This document shows positions 24,365-34,139 of a stretch of DNA of 64,000 nucleotides, one piece after another. The translations under genes and the position numbers were made by a program. This DNA is from Gammaproteobacteria bacterium. GTDB taxonomy: Bacteria > Pseudomonadota > Gammaproteobacteria > JAPPPA01. The stretch spans positions 62,001 through 126,000 of the forward strand of contig JAUHZK010000005.1 of NCBI GenBank assembly GCA_030425645.1, given 5' to 3'. Position 1 is the stretch's first letter; every line of letters begins with the position of its first letter. The notes under the pieces are model-generated. The model was given only the letters and a program-made list of their open reading frames with translations, was not told the origin of the DNA and did not search any database.

Positions 24365-24781
24365 TTAGATGCAACCGCATAATGCCAATACCCAATAAAC
24401 CAAAATCGCCCACTGTACGAACAAAGCGTTAGCACGGAAGAGCACGGCGATGGCGCTGGTACTGATTACATGAATGGCGCTCTGCGCAATCCGTGCAATT
24501 AAGTAATAGCAAGCCAGGCCTTCCATCACCGCTAATTGATCAAGACCGATTGCTGCCAGTAATACAGCGGCGTAAACCGGAAGGTTTTCGATGCAATTCA
24601 GGTGCGCGTGATGGATACGCGTAATGATGGCGGGGTCTTCCCAGGTCTGCGCGCCGCGTGTCCAAGAATTAAATGGGGTTTTTCCAAGCAAACCCATGGT
24701 GGCCCGGTAGCCCACATAGGCAAAAGCCAACCCAATGGTTAGAGCGACAAAGCCAAGTAAGGTCGCAATTGCAGCACTCAT
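24365..24781 (-). CDS. MAPEG-family membrane protein (first of two in the window)
   Basis: The start at 24781 has a GGAG site 8 bases upstream and gives 138 residues with four hydrophobic helices. RIHHAHLNCIENLPVYAAVLL is the MAPEG signature region (Arg, His, Asn-x-x-Glu-Asn), as in microsomal glutathione transferase-like proteins. The role in bacteria is unclear; handling of lipophilic electrophiles or peroxides would suit the adjacent peroxiredoxin (inference). Confidence 0.82.
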   Translation of the reverse strand: MSAAIATLLGFVALTIGLAFAYVGYRATMGLLGKTPFNSWTRGAQTWEDPAIITRIHHAHLNCIENLPVYAAVLLAAIGLDQLAVMEGLACYYLIARIAQSAIHVISTSAIAVLFRANALFVQWAILVYWVLALCGCI

Positions 24782-24951
24782 GGTGAATCTCCTAATTATG
24801 TTGTGCGCAAGCAGCATAACGCCGGCATCTGACAATGCCTAGCCCCAGCTAAAACAACAAAAACCCAAGCAAACTAGGTAGTGCCCTTCTGACCTACAGC
24901 GCGTTACACTGGCCGCCCCTTTTTACTTCAACGCCACCCAGAGCCGAACTC

Positions 24952-25635
24952 ATGACTACTGCTTCTTTACGCCTCGAAGGCAACATCCATGTACTGACAA
25001 TGACCAACGGCGAAAACGGCAATGTAATGAACCCGGAGTCACTGGCTGACCTCAACGCTTTATTGGACGAAGTAGAAAGCTATGACGGCAACACCGCGCT
25101 TATCTTAACTAGCGACCACGCCAAGCATTGGTGCAATGGCATTGATTTAGCGCTGTTAAAGGCCAAAGGTATTGCCGCGGTTAAACAAGAATTTGTACCC
25201 GAACTAGACAAACTGCTACTGCGTCTGGCCATGCTCAATGCACCAGTCGTGGCTCACATAACCGGCAACTGTTACGCCGGCGGCGCACTGCTGGCCTGCG
25301 CGGCTGATTTTCGCGCCATGCGTAGCGATTACGGTCGTTTTTGCTTTGCTGAAATTGATGTGCCGATTATCTTTAGCGCCCCAATGCAAGGCCTTTTGAA
25401 CTGCCTGCACGACCGACAAACCGTGGATCATCTTATCCTCACTGGCGAAGCTATTACCGGCGATATCGCCGAGCAAACCCAAGTGGCCGACTTTAGCGGC
25501 ACCCATGAAGAAACCTGGGCTTGGTGCTGGCAACTCGCCGACACATTAGCTAAGAAAGATCGTGCCACCTATGTCGGCATCAAACGCGATCGCCGGGCGC
25601 TGCTGCACTCAGCTTTTGCTGCATTGAATCAATAA
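24952..25635 (+). CDS. Enoyl-CoA hydratase/isomerase-family protein
   Basis: This short crotonase-fold protein (227 residues) acts on acyl-CoA thioesters. The oxyanion-hole segments are HWCNGIDLALL (about 60-70) and GNCYAGGALLACAADFRAM (about 106-124). FAEIDVPI follows where isomerase-type members place a key acidic residue. The family is usually 250-270 residues; here the C-terminal helices are short. Delta3,delta2-enoyl-CoA isomerase is the most likely activity, but this cannot be settled from sequence alone. Confidence 0.86.
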   Translation: MTTASLRLEGNIHVLTMTNGENGNVMNPESLADLNALLDEVESYDGNTALILTSDHAKHWCNGIDLALLKAKGIAAVKQEFVPELDKLLLRLAMLNAPVVAHITGNCYAGGALLACAADFRAMRSDYGRFCFAEIDVPIIFSAPMQGLLNCLHDRQTVDHLILTGEAITGDIAEQTQVADFSGTHEETWAWCWQLADTLAKKDRATYVGIKRDRRALLHSAFAALNQ

Positions 25636-25687
25636 CTTGTCGCGCTGAGTCAACACTTCCTGCGCTCACTCAGCGCACACTGCCGCA

Positions 25688-26986
25688 ATGACATCTCCGC
25701 ACACCCAATTTGTTCGCCAACGTTGGTTAGGCTTCGCACTGTTAATTGCGGCCTATATGATCGGCTTTTTTCACCGTATGGCCCCCGGCGCCGTGTCTGC
25801 CGATCTCATGGCCAGCTTCAATACCACGGCGGCGGCGCTCGGCTCTCTCGCCGCGGCTTATTACTACATTTATACAGCCCTACAGCTGCCCGCCGGGGTG
25901 GTTGCTGACACCCTTGGCCCTCGCTATAGCATTGGTATTTTTATGCTCATCGCTGGCGCTGGCTCAGCCATCTTCGGCTTAGCTCCCAGCCTTGAGTGGG
26001 CCGCGGTTGGGCGTGTGCTAATGGGCCTTGGGGTTTCTTTTACCTTTGTTGGCTTAATGAAATACAACTCGCTTTGGTTCCCGGAGCGACGCTATGGCTT
26101 AATTTCAGGCCTCACCATTACCTTAGGCAATATGGGTGCCATCATGGCAGCCACACCACTCGCTTGGGCGGTAGAAATAACCGAATGGCGTAACGTCTTT
26201 TTAGGTATTGGCATTGCAACGGCGGTGGTCGCTGCGGTGATTATGGGGCGGGTCAAAAACTCACCGGAAGACGCAGGCCTACCGAGCCTACGAGAGATGG
26301 AAAATGAAGCGCCTCACGCAGAACCAGAGCATCACTGGATCAAGGAGCTCGGCGCGGCATTAGCCAACCCCAAAGTTTGGCCCGGCTTTGTCGCCATGTT
26401 TGGCATGGCCGGCACCGTGTTCGCCTTTGCCGGACTCTGGGGTGTGCCGATCCTACGCGACCTATTCGAACTCGATCGCACTGCCGCCACCAGTTACACC
26501 ACGGTGATGCTAATTGGCCTCGCCATTGGCTCCATGAGCAGCGGCAGCCTTTCTGACTACCTTGGCTATCGCAAACCGGTGATTATTTGTTTTGCCCTGC
26601 TTGGCGTTCTCGGCTGGGCCGGTCTGCTGTGGCTAGACTGGACACCGGGTGTACTGGCTTACAGCCTTTATCTAATGATTGGCATCTCGGGCGGCGGCAT
26701 TTCGGTTATCTACGCAGCGGTTAAAGAAACCTGCCCACCATTATTTGCGGGCATGACGATCGCCGTTGTGAATACCGGCCTGTTCCTAGGTGCAGCCGTG
26801 GCACAACCGTTGTTTGGCTGGGTGTTAGATCAAACTTGGAGTGGCGCCATGCTGGATAACATTCCGCGTTACGCGGCCAGTGACTACGATAACGGCCTAC
26901 TGCTTTTCCTAGCCTTATCTAGCACGGGCTTAGTCGCTAGCTTGTTACTGACCGAAACCCGCTGCCAAAACATCAGCAAACGCTAA
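25688..26986 (+). CDS. Major facilitator superfamily transporter
   Basis: The 432-residue protein has 12 hydrophobic helices. The loop after helix 2 carries the MFS signature in the form GVVADTLGPRYS, and GSLSDYLGYRKP is its second-half equivalent. The N-terminus AYMIGFFHRMAPGAVSADL is like the anion/organic-acid group that includes NarK- and GlpT-like members. It follows the crotonase gene after 52 bases on the same strand. The substrate is unknown. Confidence 0.9.
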   Translation: MTSPHTQFVRQRWLGFALLIAAYMIGFFHRMAPGAVSADLMASFNTTAAALGSLAAAYYYIYTALQLPAGVVADTLGPRYSIGIFMLIAGAGSAIFGLAPSLEWAAVGRVLMGLGVSFTFVGLMKYNSLWFPERRYGLISGLTITLGNMGAIMAATPLAWAVEITEWRNVFLGIGIATAVVAAVIMGRVKNSPEDAGLPSLREMENEAPHAEPEHHWIKELGAALANPKVWPGFVAMFGMAGTVFAFAGLWGVPILRDLFELDRTAATSYTTVMLIGLAIGSMSSGSLSDYLGYRKPVIICFALLGVLGWAGLLWLDWTPGVLAYSLYLMIGISGGGISVIYAAVKETCPPLFAGMTIAVVNTGLFLGAAVAQPLFGWVLDQTWSGAMLDNIPRYAASDYDNGLLLFLALSSTGLVASLLLTETRCQNISKR

Positions 26987-27094
26987 TTTAGAACCCTCGT
27001 TCAATTATTTGCTCGCATCCCAGTCCGCTGGCAGAATGCTAGCCAAATTAAAGTCACCGCCTAAGCGCTGTGGCTTGCTGACGAGGGAATTCAA

Positions 27095-29440
27095 ATGCGT
27101 TCTTTATTTACCGGCCTAGTCACGGCAACGGTGCTATTAACCGTCGCCGCTTGCGGCAACAACTCACCACGTATTAATGCTGGCGGTGGTACCACACCAC
27201 CTGTGACGCCACCAGTTGAACCACCCGGCAACACCGCCCCCACCGCGGTTGACGACAACCTCAACATTGGCATGAACGCGCCGCGAAATACGGTCTTAGT
27301 ACTGAATAATGACAGCGACAACGAAGGCAACCTAAGCCTACTCTCGGTTGAGTCACTGTCGGCAAATGGCGGCAAAGTGCGGCTGAATGACAGTGGTGAC
27401 GCGGTCATTTATGAACCACCTTTGAATTACAGCGGCAACGACTCGGTTAGCTACACTGTTAGCGATGGCTTCAGAACCGCCAGCGCCAATATCAACGTCA
27501 CCATTACCCAACATTTACCCGGCATTCGACCCTGTGAACTGGAGGCCGCCGAGCGCATAGCCAGCGGACGACCCTACTGTTTTGATGTGCTGATACCAGC
27601 GGCCGATGGGCACAATATTGGTGCCACGGTATTTGTGCCTGCCGACGCTGGCGCTAGCCGGCCACCCAGCATTATTCATGCTCATGGCTTTGGCGAAGCC
27701 CGTTTTGCCGACTTGGAAAACCCCAATGCGTTTATGGTTAACCGCGTCACCGCGCAGTCGTTGTTAGAACTATGGCATGAAGGCTATTGGGTCATTAGCT
27801 ACGACCAACGCGGCTTTGGCGCTCACTTAATGTGGGGCCCGACCACCGAAAGCGCCTTCACTGATGGCGAAATAACCTGCCTAGCGCCGGACGATCCCAA
27901 CTGCATCGATATTATGAGTCCCGAACGCGAAGCCCGCGACCTCGTCGACGTAACCGATTGGATGATCGCCAATCTACGCGAAGGCTTTACGGTGACCGCC
28001 GCCAACGGTGGCACCACCTTTAATCCACCACCGGCTAATGCCCCGGTCTTATTCGCGGAAGACACACCCAACGACCCGATCCTAGGCACCATCGGCCTTT
28101 CCTACGGTGGCGGTTTCCAGACCATGGGCACCGCAGCCGATGGCGTTATCAACGGTGGCCAAACGCGGGTTAACACCATCGTTCCGGTCACCACTTGGTA
28201 TGACATACGCTACTCACTAGCGCCGAACGACATTCCTAAAAGCGGCTGGATAGAATTCCTCACGGTTGCCACCAGCCTCGGCACCATTACCCCGTCTCCT
28301 ACGGGTGATCTCGCCACCATGGGCATCGAGGCACTGGTACTCGACAACATTAGCGATGCTAGCTACAACACGCTTTATACCCGTACACCGCGCAGCTACT
28401 GCGAAAACATGGGCGATGATAGCTTTGCCATCGATGCCGACCTAGAGCCCGCCATCGGCAACGGCAGCATTCCTAGCAATCCGCCCAGCGTGTTTATGAT
28501 CCAAGGCCAGCGAGATCTGTTATTTAACTATAACGAGGCCATCGACCTAGCTCGCTGCTACGAGAGCGCCGGCTCTGACGATGTGCGCGTTCTGATTCAA
28601 ACTGATGGCCATGTATTGCCCGCCGCACAGCCACCGTCCTATAAAGGCCTTACCGAAATCATCTATGTCGACGAAGTGGTCTACTGTGACAGCCAAGGCA
28701 ACACCCCGCTCAGTACCCGCGAGCTCATCTCTGGCTGGTTCCGCGAAAAGCTCGGTGTGATTGACGATACAGTCAGCCCCCTCAACGCCAACGCCATGCC
28801 CGCGGTATGCACCACACATTTTGAACCACAGGCGGCGCCGATTTCTGGCAACAGCTTTAGCTCACTAAGCCAAATTACAACGGGCGATGCCAGCGGTGGT
28901 AATTACACCTTCAGCTTAGACAGCGACGCCACTGCCGCCGGCGACCAGCCGGTGACTTTTGTCATTCCCGGCCTACCCGGAGTCAGCCTTTACGACCAAA
29001 CGCTATTGACCGCCAGCGAAGAAATGGATATTTCCGGCATCCCACTCCTAAACCTCAACGTCAATGCCACCGGTACTCCAAATATCTTGGGCCTGATCGA
29101 TGATCCCAGATTCTTTGTCTCGATCGGCTTTATCCGTAACGGCGACACCACCTTCAACGTGATTGCTGACCAAATAACACCCATCAGCGGCAACCCGCCA
29201 CCGCTGCTAGGTTGCTGCAATGTGAGTTACAGCTTCCCGCGCACTGATGGCCATTATCCAGAACAGGTGGGCGAAACCGTGGGCCGCATGAGCGGCTTTG
29301 CTGCCAAGCTTAACGCCGGCGACCAATTGGTATTACGCATTACCGGCAACGAAGCACTCTACAACCTGCATGGCACCCTCCCCGGCCTCTACTCCGTCAG
29401 TCTTAGCGGTAGCGTGCAGATACCTGTGCTTAGCCCTTAA
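27095..29440 (+). CDS. Exported CocE/X-Pro-type hydrolase lipoprotein with Ig-like N-domain
   Basis: This 781-residue protein starts with a lipobox (TVAAC, Cys20). After a Thr/Pro linker comes a cadherin/Big-type repeat of about 90 residues (APTAVDDNLNIGMN ... NYSGNDSVSYTVSDGFRT). The alpha/beta hydrolase core follows, with HAHGFGEARF, ISYDQRGFGAH and the nucleophile elbow GLSYGGGFQT, then DGHVLPAA as candidate catalytic His. The C-terminal 200 residues are beta-rich, like the jelly-roll of X-prolyl dipeptidyl peptidases and cocaine esterase. It probably acts outside the cytoplasm on esters or peptides. Confidence 0.8.
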   Translation: MRSLFTGLVTATVLLTVAACGNNSPRINAGGGTTPPVTPPVEPPGNTAPTAVDDNLNIGMNAPRNTVLVLNNDSDNEGNLSLLSVESLSANGGKVRLNDSGDAVIYEPPLNYSGNDSVSYTVSDGFRTASANINVTITQHLPGIRPCELEAAERIASGRPYCFDVLIPAADGHNIGATVFVPADAGASRPPSIIHAHGFGEARFADLENPNAFMVNRVTAQSLLELWHEGYWVISYDQRGFGAHLMWGPTTESAFTDGEITCLAPDDPNCIDIMSPEREARDLVDVTDWMIANLREGFTVTAANGGTTFNPPPANAPVLFAEDTPNDPILGTIGLSYGGGFQTMGTAADGVINGGQTRVNTIVPVTTWYDIRYSLAPNDIPKSGWIEFLTVATSLGTITPSPTGDLATMGIEALVLDNISDASYNTLYTRTPRSYCENMGDDSFAIDADLEPAIGNGSIPSNPPSVFMIQGQRDLLFNYNEAIDLARCYESAGSDDVRVLIQTDGHVLPAAQPPSYKGLTEIIYVDEVVYCDSQGNTPLSTRELISGWFREKLGVIDDTVSPLNANAMPAVCTTHFEPQAAPISGNSFSSLSQITTGDASGGNYTFSLDSDATAAGDQPVTFVIPGLPGVSLYDQTLLTASEEMDISGIPLLNLNVNATGTPNILGLIDDPRFFVSIGFIRNGDTTFNVIADQITPISGNPPPLLGCCNVSYSFPRTDGHYPEQVGETVGRMSGFAAKLNAGDQLVLRITGNEALYNLHGTLPGLYSVSLSGSVQIPVLSP

Positions 29441-29484
29441 AGCCATTTACACTGCTAGCCGAAGCATTGAGTAAGGAATTCGGC

Positions 29485-29910
29485 ATGACTCATAGTCGCG
29501 CACAAAGGCTACTCGGCTGGGGACTCTCTTGGGGCCCTTACAGCCTCTTTGTTGCCATTGCCTTAGGGTTAAGCTGGCACCCACAAATGCTAGTTTTCGA
29601 TGGCGGCGCCGGTGCAGCGAAGATCTGTGTTTGGCTGGTTTGGTTGGCTTTCTTGCTGTATTCAATCCGCGCCAGCCATCAGGAAAACTTTTTCAAAACC
29701 GTCCGCGCACTTAACCAAACCTGGTGGGGACGCCAAATTGGCATTGATTTATATATTAGTGTCGCGCTTTCGCTTGCCGTGGTGTATCTGCACGCCGGCT
29801 CTTGGATTGTTTTCGGCCTCTGGCTGATTCCGATTTTGCTATTCGCCAATCTCGCTATTTTGCTTTATTTGGCCATCCATTTTGACAGCCTACTCGCCCT
29901 ATTGAGCTAA
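29485..29910 (+). CDS. Small four-helix membrane protein, unknown
   Basis: The ATG at 29485 has an AAGGA site 8 bases upstream and gives 141 residues; the upstream TTG at 29467 is less likely. About four hydrophobic helices fill the protein (SWGPYSLFVAIALGLSW; ICVWLVWLAFLLYSI; IDLYISVALSLAVVYL; LWLIPILLFANLAILL). No family motif was recognised. It lies between the CocE-like lipoprotein and an SDR gene. Confidence 0.65.
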   Translation: MTHSRAQRLLGWGLSWGPYSLFVAIALGLSWHPQMLVFDGGAGAAKICVWLVWLAFLLYSIRASHQENFFKTVRALNQTWWGRQIGIDLYISVALSLAVVYLHAGSWIVFGLWLIPILLFANLAILLYLAIHFDSLLALLS

Positions 29911-29996
29911 TCCCGGTGGGTAGGGTCTCTACCTTAGGTCGCCAATCGACTAACAATTCCGCTACAGTGCTAGGCAATTAAACCTAGTGCGTTGCC

Positions 29997-30767
29997 ATGG
30001 ACTTAACCAACAAAACCATACTCATTACTGGCGCTTCTTCCGGCATTGGCCGCTGTGTTGCTAAGCAGCTTGGCGCTCGAGGTAATCGTATTGTGATTAC
30101 TGCCCGTCGGCAAAACCTACTCGACGCCTTGGCAGCTGAAATCCAACAAGCCGGCGGCGAATGCTTAGCCATCGCCTCAGACGCCTTAAACGAGGCAGAT
30201 GCACAACGTGTGGTTAACGAAGCGGTGCAACACTTTGGCGCCATCGACGCTGCACTACTGAATATCGGTGACGGCCCTTCCTTCAATATGGCCAGCGAAA
30301 CCGCCGCTGCCATTAAGGCCAATATGGCCCTTAATTACGACACTTTGGTTAACTACCTAGTGCCGCTAATCCAACAGATGAAGCAGCAACAGCATGGCCT
30401 GATTACACACACCAATTCATTGGCTGGTTTTCTCGGCCTGCCGCAACAGGGGCCCTACTCCGCAGCCAAAGCCGCTGGGCGTATCTTGATGGATACCTGC
30501 CGGGTTGAACTGGCGCCTTACAATATTAAATTTTGCAGTGTCTATCCGGGTTTTGTTGCCACCGAACGCGTAGCCGAAGATGGCATTCCCGCGCCCATGG
30601 AGATATCCGAAGAACGGGCCGCGCAATACATTATCCACGCCATGCGAAAAGAGAAGATGGACTATCTTTTCCCAGCGGTGATGCGCTGGTTGATGCGCTT
30701 GGAACATATCTTGCCGAAGCCTATCGTCAATGCGCTCAGCAAACGCATGATGGCCGAAGATTATTAA
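29997..30767 (+). CDS. Short-chain dehydrogenase/reductase
   Basis: This 256-residue NAD(P)-dependent oxidoreductase shows the cofactor motif TGASSGIG (12-19), the catalytic Ser/Tyr/Lys with THTNSLAGF and YSAAKAAGR, and a C-terminus (MRWLMRLEHILPKPIVNALSKRM) like membrane-associated SDRs acting on lipids or ketones. The pattern ARRQNLLDALAAEIQQAGGE fits NADP preference (Arg after the second strand). The next gene starts 11 bases downstream. Confidence 0.92.
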   Translation: MDLTNKTILITGASSGIGRCVAKQLGARGNRIVITARRQNLLDALAAEIQQAGGECLAIASDALNEADAQRVVNEAVQHFGAIDAALLNIGDGPSFNMASETAAAIKANMALNYDTLVNYLVPLIQQMKQQQHGLITHTNSLAGFLGLPQQGPYSAAKAAGRILMDTCRVELAPYNIKFCSVYPGFVATERVAEDGIPAPMEISEERAAQYIIHAMRKEKMDYLFPAVMRWLMRLEHILPKPIVNALSKRMMAEDY

Positions 30768-30778
30768 GGCCAACTCCA

Positions 30779-31231
30779 ATGAGCATTGCCAATAGTTACA
30801 ACTTCCGTCAGCTGACGCCTAATTTAAGCAGCAGCGGTGTGGTGGGCCCTAACCGTTTAAAAGGCTTGGCCGATGAAGCGTATGAATGTGTGATTAACCT
30901 ACTCCCCAACCACAGCGAATACGCCGTTGCCGAAGAGCAACAGGCCGTCGAACAGCAAGGGTTAGACTATATTTATATTCCAGTGGATTGGGAGCAGCCA
31001 AGCACAGCCGACTATCAAGCAACAGTCACCGCCCTAGCCGACAACCAAACTCGCAAGACCCATATTCACTGTGCCGCCAACTGGCGTGTTAGCGGCTTTT
31101 ACAGTTGCTACGCCGTTAGCGAAAAAACCTGGTCTACAGAGCAGGCCCGCGAGCATATCTCTGGGCTGTGGCAGCCGCAGAAATTTCCGCAGTGGCAGGC
31201 GTTATTGGCCGAACTAGGCCTAACTTTTTAG
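30779..31231 (+). CDS. Protein tyrosine phosphatase-like protein
   Basis: From the ATG at 30779 the product is 150 residues. HCAANWRVSGF (about 99-109) is a CX5R phosphatase loop, and YIPVDWEQPS corresponds to the general-acid region of the small bacterial PTP/DSP-like family (beta-lactamase-hydrolase-associated type). A longer frame from 30533 overlaps the SDR gene by 230 bases and is rejected. It is likely co-transcribed with the SDR. Confidence 0.82.
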   Translation: MSIANSYNFRQLTPNLSSSGVVGPNRLKGLADEAYECVINLLPNHSEYAVAEEQQAVEQQGLDYIYIPVDWEQPSTADYQATVTALADNQTRKTHIHCAANWRVSGFYSCYAVSEKTWSTEQAREHISGLWQPQKFPQWQALLAELGLTF

Positions 31232-31367
31232 TCTTCACTATCCCTCACAGAATTTATTCGAGGCGCTTGCCTGACTCCAGAGCCAAGCACTATCTCGTCT
31301 ACACCGCCAAGGTAGCTACCAAGCGCTTGCTTTATGCTGCAACGCAATAAAGCTATAGGAACCCGTC

Positions 31368-32243
31368 ATGGACGAAAGTTTATTTCCCGCGCCGATGCTA
31401 AAGGCGTTTCGTTTGCTATTTAATTCCGTCGGCCGCGTGTTTCCCAAAGCCATGGGTAAATACGCCGCCAAGTTGATGACCACGCCACAAAACTTTCCGG
31501 CACCAAAACGCGAACTTGATGGCGTTAGCGACGCCGAAGAAGTGACATTAAGCAACGGTATTCGAGCTTGGCACTGGGGCCAGAAAGGTCAACCCATTGC
31601 CCTGATTGCGCATGGCTGGATGGGTCGCGCGAGCCAAATGTTTGCCTATGCACAGGCCTTCGCTAAGGCTGGCTATGAAGTCTACTCGATTGCCCTACCG
31701 GGCCATGACGGCTCTGCCGGGCTTGGTAAACAAGGCAATCGTACGCACCCGGTTCATACGCGTCAGGTAATCGGCCAGGTGGCTAAAGAGCTGGGTGAAA
31801 TTGAAGTCGCGGTTGCCCACTCCTACGGTGCAGCTTGTTGCATGTGGTCAATTACTGACGAGGGTGCCAATATCAAACATATGATTTCAGTGGCCTCGCC
31901 AACGCATTATTTGCATCGCGAATTTGCCGAGATATTCCATATTCGTGGCCGTTGCTTGGATGGTTTTATCGATGGCATGAGCGAGTTCATGAACTTCCCG
32001 GTCGACAAGATCAACTTTGAAGATATCGTTACCGATGAGATGCAAAGCAAAATGCCACCACTGCTAATCTTGCACGGCCGCGACGATGTGGAGGCGCCGC
32101 TCTGGCACGCCGAGAAAAACGCAGAAATCATTCAACAGGCCGATCTGATCGTGGTTGATGACTGCAACCACCGTAAGATTACTTGGGACCCCAATGCTAT
32201 TAACGCTGCCCAAAACTGGCTGCAGCAACAGCAGGCTGCTTAG
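31368..32243 (+). CDS. Alpha/beta hydrolase
   Basis: In this 291-residue hydrolase the oxyanion segment is IAHGWMGRASQM, the nucleophile elbow AHSYGAAC, the acid HGRDDVEAPLWH, and the catalytic His is in DDCNHRKITWD. N-terminal residues 1-35 resemble those of family members acting on acyl esters. Its stop overlaps the convergent NYN gene by 4 bases (shared TTAG). Confidence 0.86.
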   Translation: MDESLFPAPMLKAFRLLFNSVGRVFPKAMGKYAAKLMTTPQNFPAPKRELDGVSDAEEVTLSNGIRAWHWGQKGQPIALIAHGWMGRASQMFAYAQAFAKAGYEVYSIALPGHDGSAGLGKQGNRTHPVHTRQVIGQVAKELGEIEVAVAHSYGAACCMWSITDEGANIKHMISVASPTHYLHREFAEIFHIRGRCLDGFIDGMSEFMNFPVDKINFEDIVTDEMQSKMPPLLILHGRDDVEAPLWHAEKNAEIIQQADLIVVDDCNHRKITWDPNAINAAQNWLQQQQAA

Positions 32244-32725
32244 AGTAGTAAATCTTCGCCAATGGGGTGGAAACGGCTGGCGGCGTTAATCAATGCATTA
32301 GCGGTCAGGGTTTCTACCCCATAAACCTCAGCCTCGATACCGTATTCGCGAATCACCTTAAGTAGCAAAAGATCGAAGTCGCCGTCCCCCGACAGCAATA
32401 TCACCTTGTCCACTTTCGGTGCCCAATCCAGCATATCAATGGCAATGCCAACGTCCCAGTCGCCTTTGGCCGAACCGTCGGCGCGCTGAATAAACGGTTT
32501 CGTCTTAACCTCAAAACCAATATGTTTTAGGGCATCTCTAAACTTGGCTTGGCCATCGTCGCCTTCGCGATAAATGGCGTAGGCATTGGCGGCTACGATT
32601 TGTTGTTGCTGGCTAAGCTGTTGCCAAAACCGGCGGTAGCTGAAGGAACGACGAAAGGCATCACGCGTGGTGTAGTAGATGTTTTGCACATCACAAAAGA
32701 TTCCGACCTTTTTCTTATTTTTCAA
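32240..32725 (-). CDS. NYN-domain (LabA/DUF88) putative nuclease
   Basis: This 161-residue protein has the PIN-like NYN fold. Conserved acidic residues appear in GIFCDVQNIYY (Asp13), KGDWDVGIAIDML (about 87-99) and LLSGDGDFDLLL (about 110-121), the set used for metal-dependent RNA cleavage in relatives. Its upstream region is the insertion point of the integrated element (left repeat starts at 32764), so its promoter may be affected by the insertion. Confidence 0.9.
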   Translation of the reverse strand: MKNKKKVGIFCDVQNIYYTTRDAFRRSFSYRRFWQQLSQQQQIVAANAYAIYREGDDGQAKFRDALKHIGFEVKTKPFIQRADGSAKGDWDVGIAIDMLDWAPKVDKVILLSGDGDFDLLLLKVIREYGIEAEVYGVETLTANALINAASRFHPIGEDLLL

Positions 32726-32763
32726 TGACTTAAACCATTTTTTCGTTTAAAGTGCCCCACAAT

Positions 32764-32782
32764 GGGACACTTTTGGGGCACC
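32764..32782. repeat. Left attachment-site repeat (attL candidate)
   Basis: GGGACACTTTTGGGGCACC matches 38734-38752 at 18 of 19 positions. It is flanked by GTGCCCCA (32752-32759), so TGGG(G/A)CAC-type motifs occur three times here, as expected for recombinase core and arm sites. Confidence 0.65.
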
Positions 32783-32786
32783 TACA

Positions 32787-34067
32787 ATGATCGGTGTTGA
32801 TTTAACAGGCTTAGAAATTCGCTCTGGCTCGGTCAGACTTTCCTTCCAATGGAACGGCAAAAGACACAAGAAAACCGTAGGTAAAGCGACCGATGAAAAC
32901 ATAGCGAAAGCCAGCCGTATTTATCATCAAATCAAACAGCACATAGACAACGATACTTTTAATGAGGCGGTGTTTGAAGCAATCCTTGATCAGAAATACC
33001 AACACTCTGGCAGGACGGTTAAACACATTATTGATATGTATCTAGAACGAAACCGCTTCAATGCGGAGCTGGGTAAATACAAAAAAAGCACTCTCTATCA
33101 AGAAGAGCGAAGTTTGCAAAAGCTATTAACGGTTGTCCCACACAATACAAATATTAGTGAAATAACGACAACGACCCTTTATCAAATAGAGCACCAATTT
33201 GTCATTGAAGAAAAGATTGCTCGAAATACCTGCAACTCTCACTTATCAATTTATAAAAAATTGCTCAACTATGCCTACGAAGAGAATTTTATTGAGAGAC
33301 ACCCCTTTGACGGCTACAAGCCGACAAAGAACGAAAACAAGCAAATCACTATTGACGATATATATCAGCCTGACGATATACGAGACATAAGGAGAGCACT
33401 GGTTAACTGCCCAGCCATTTATCACTGTATTTTCAACTATCTCGAATTTTGTTTTTTCACCGGACTGCGACAGGCCGAAGTTCGAGGCTTGCAGGTCGAA
33501 GAGGTTTCTTATATTTCAGACGAAATATTAAGAACAAGACTTGCGAATGACAAAATCACAATCAATCGAAATTTTACTTACGGCGAGTTTGGTCCCGTTA
33601 AAACCGATAAAAGTGCCAGAACGATTGCACTACACCCACAAGCAAAAGTAGCTCTTCAAAATCAGCTAGATTTAATACGACGATTGAATGAAAAGGAACA
33701 AACCAGAATAGAACACGGTTTTATTTGGTTCTCACCAAAAGATTTACAGCCAATCTATTGCCCTAAATCCTTCAATTATTACTATCGAAAATTAATGAAG
33801 AACACGGAAGTCAGACCAATAAGGCCGTTAAAAAATTTCCGTCATAGTTTCGCTGTCAATATGCTCATAGGCGGTGCTAACCCCTTTTATCTGGCTGAAT
33901 ATTTAGGGCATTGCGATTTAACAATGTTGTATAAAGTCTACGGCAACCTAATTAATCAAGATATTGATACATTGGAGTTGAGCAAACTGCGGCTTGACCC
34001 CGACTATCATTTAACCGAAGCAGAAGAACAAGCACAAAAAGATAGTCAACCAGATTTGACTTGGTAG
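32787..34067 (+). CDS. Tyrosine recombinase (phage-type integrase)
   Basis: The 426-residue protein has an N-terminal arm/SAM-like region (about 90-185) and a catalytic domain with Arg in FTGLRQAEVRGL (~227), KNFRHSFAVN (box II, Lys in place of His, Arg ~352), LGHCDLT (His ~376) and the nucleophile Tyr in KVYGN (~385). Only 4 bases separate the left repeat from its ATG, so no promoter fits inside the element in the integrated state. It should integrate and excise the element at the 19-base repeats. Confidence 0.93.
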   Translation: MIGVDLTGLEIRSGSVRLSFQWNGKRHKKTVGKATDENIAKASRIYHQIKQHIDNDTFNEAVFEAILDQKYQHSGRTVKHIIDMYLERNRFNAELGKYKKSTLYQEERSLQKLLTVVPHNTNISEITTTTLYQIEHQFVIEEKIARNTCNSHLSIYKKLLNYAYEENFIERHPFDGYKPTKNENKQITIDDIYQPDDIRDIRRALVNCPAIYHCIFNYLEFCFFTGLRQAEVRGLQVEEVSYISDEILRTRLANDKITINRNFTYGEFGPVKTDKSARTIALHPQAKVALQNQLDLIRRLNEKEQTRIEHGFIWFSPKDLQPIYCPKSFNYYYRKLMKNTEVRPIRPLKNFRHSFAVNMLIGGANPFYLAEYLGHCDLTMLYKVYGNLINQDIDTLELSKLRLDPDYHLTEAEEQAQKDSQPDLTW

Positions 34068-34139
34068 AAGTTGCCGAACTCGGCAGCTTAACTGCCATAA
34101 TTGACAAAAAAACAGGTTTATCAGGAGGACCTAACTAAA

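Noticed and set aside
30533-30778. N-terminal extension of the PTP-like gene
   Set aside because: It lies inside the SDR gene and has no family similarity; ATG at 30779 fits the family length.
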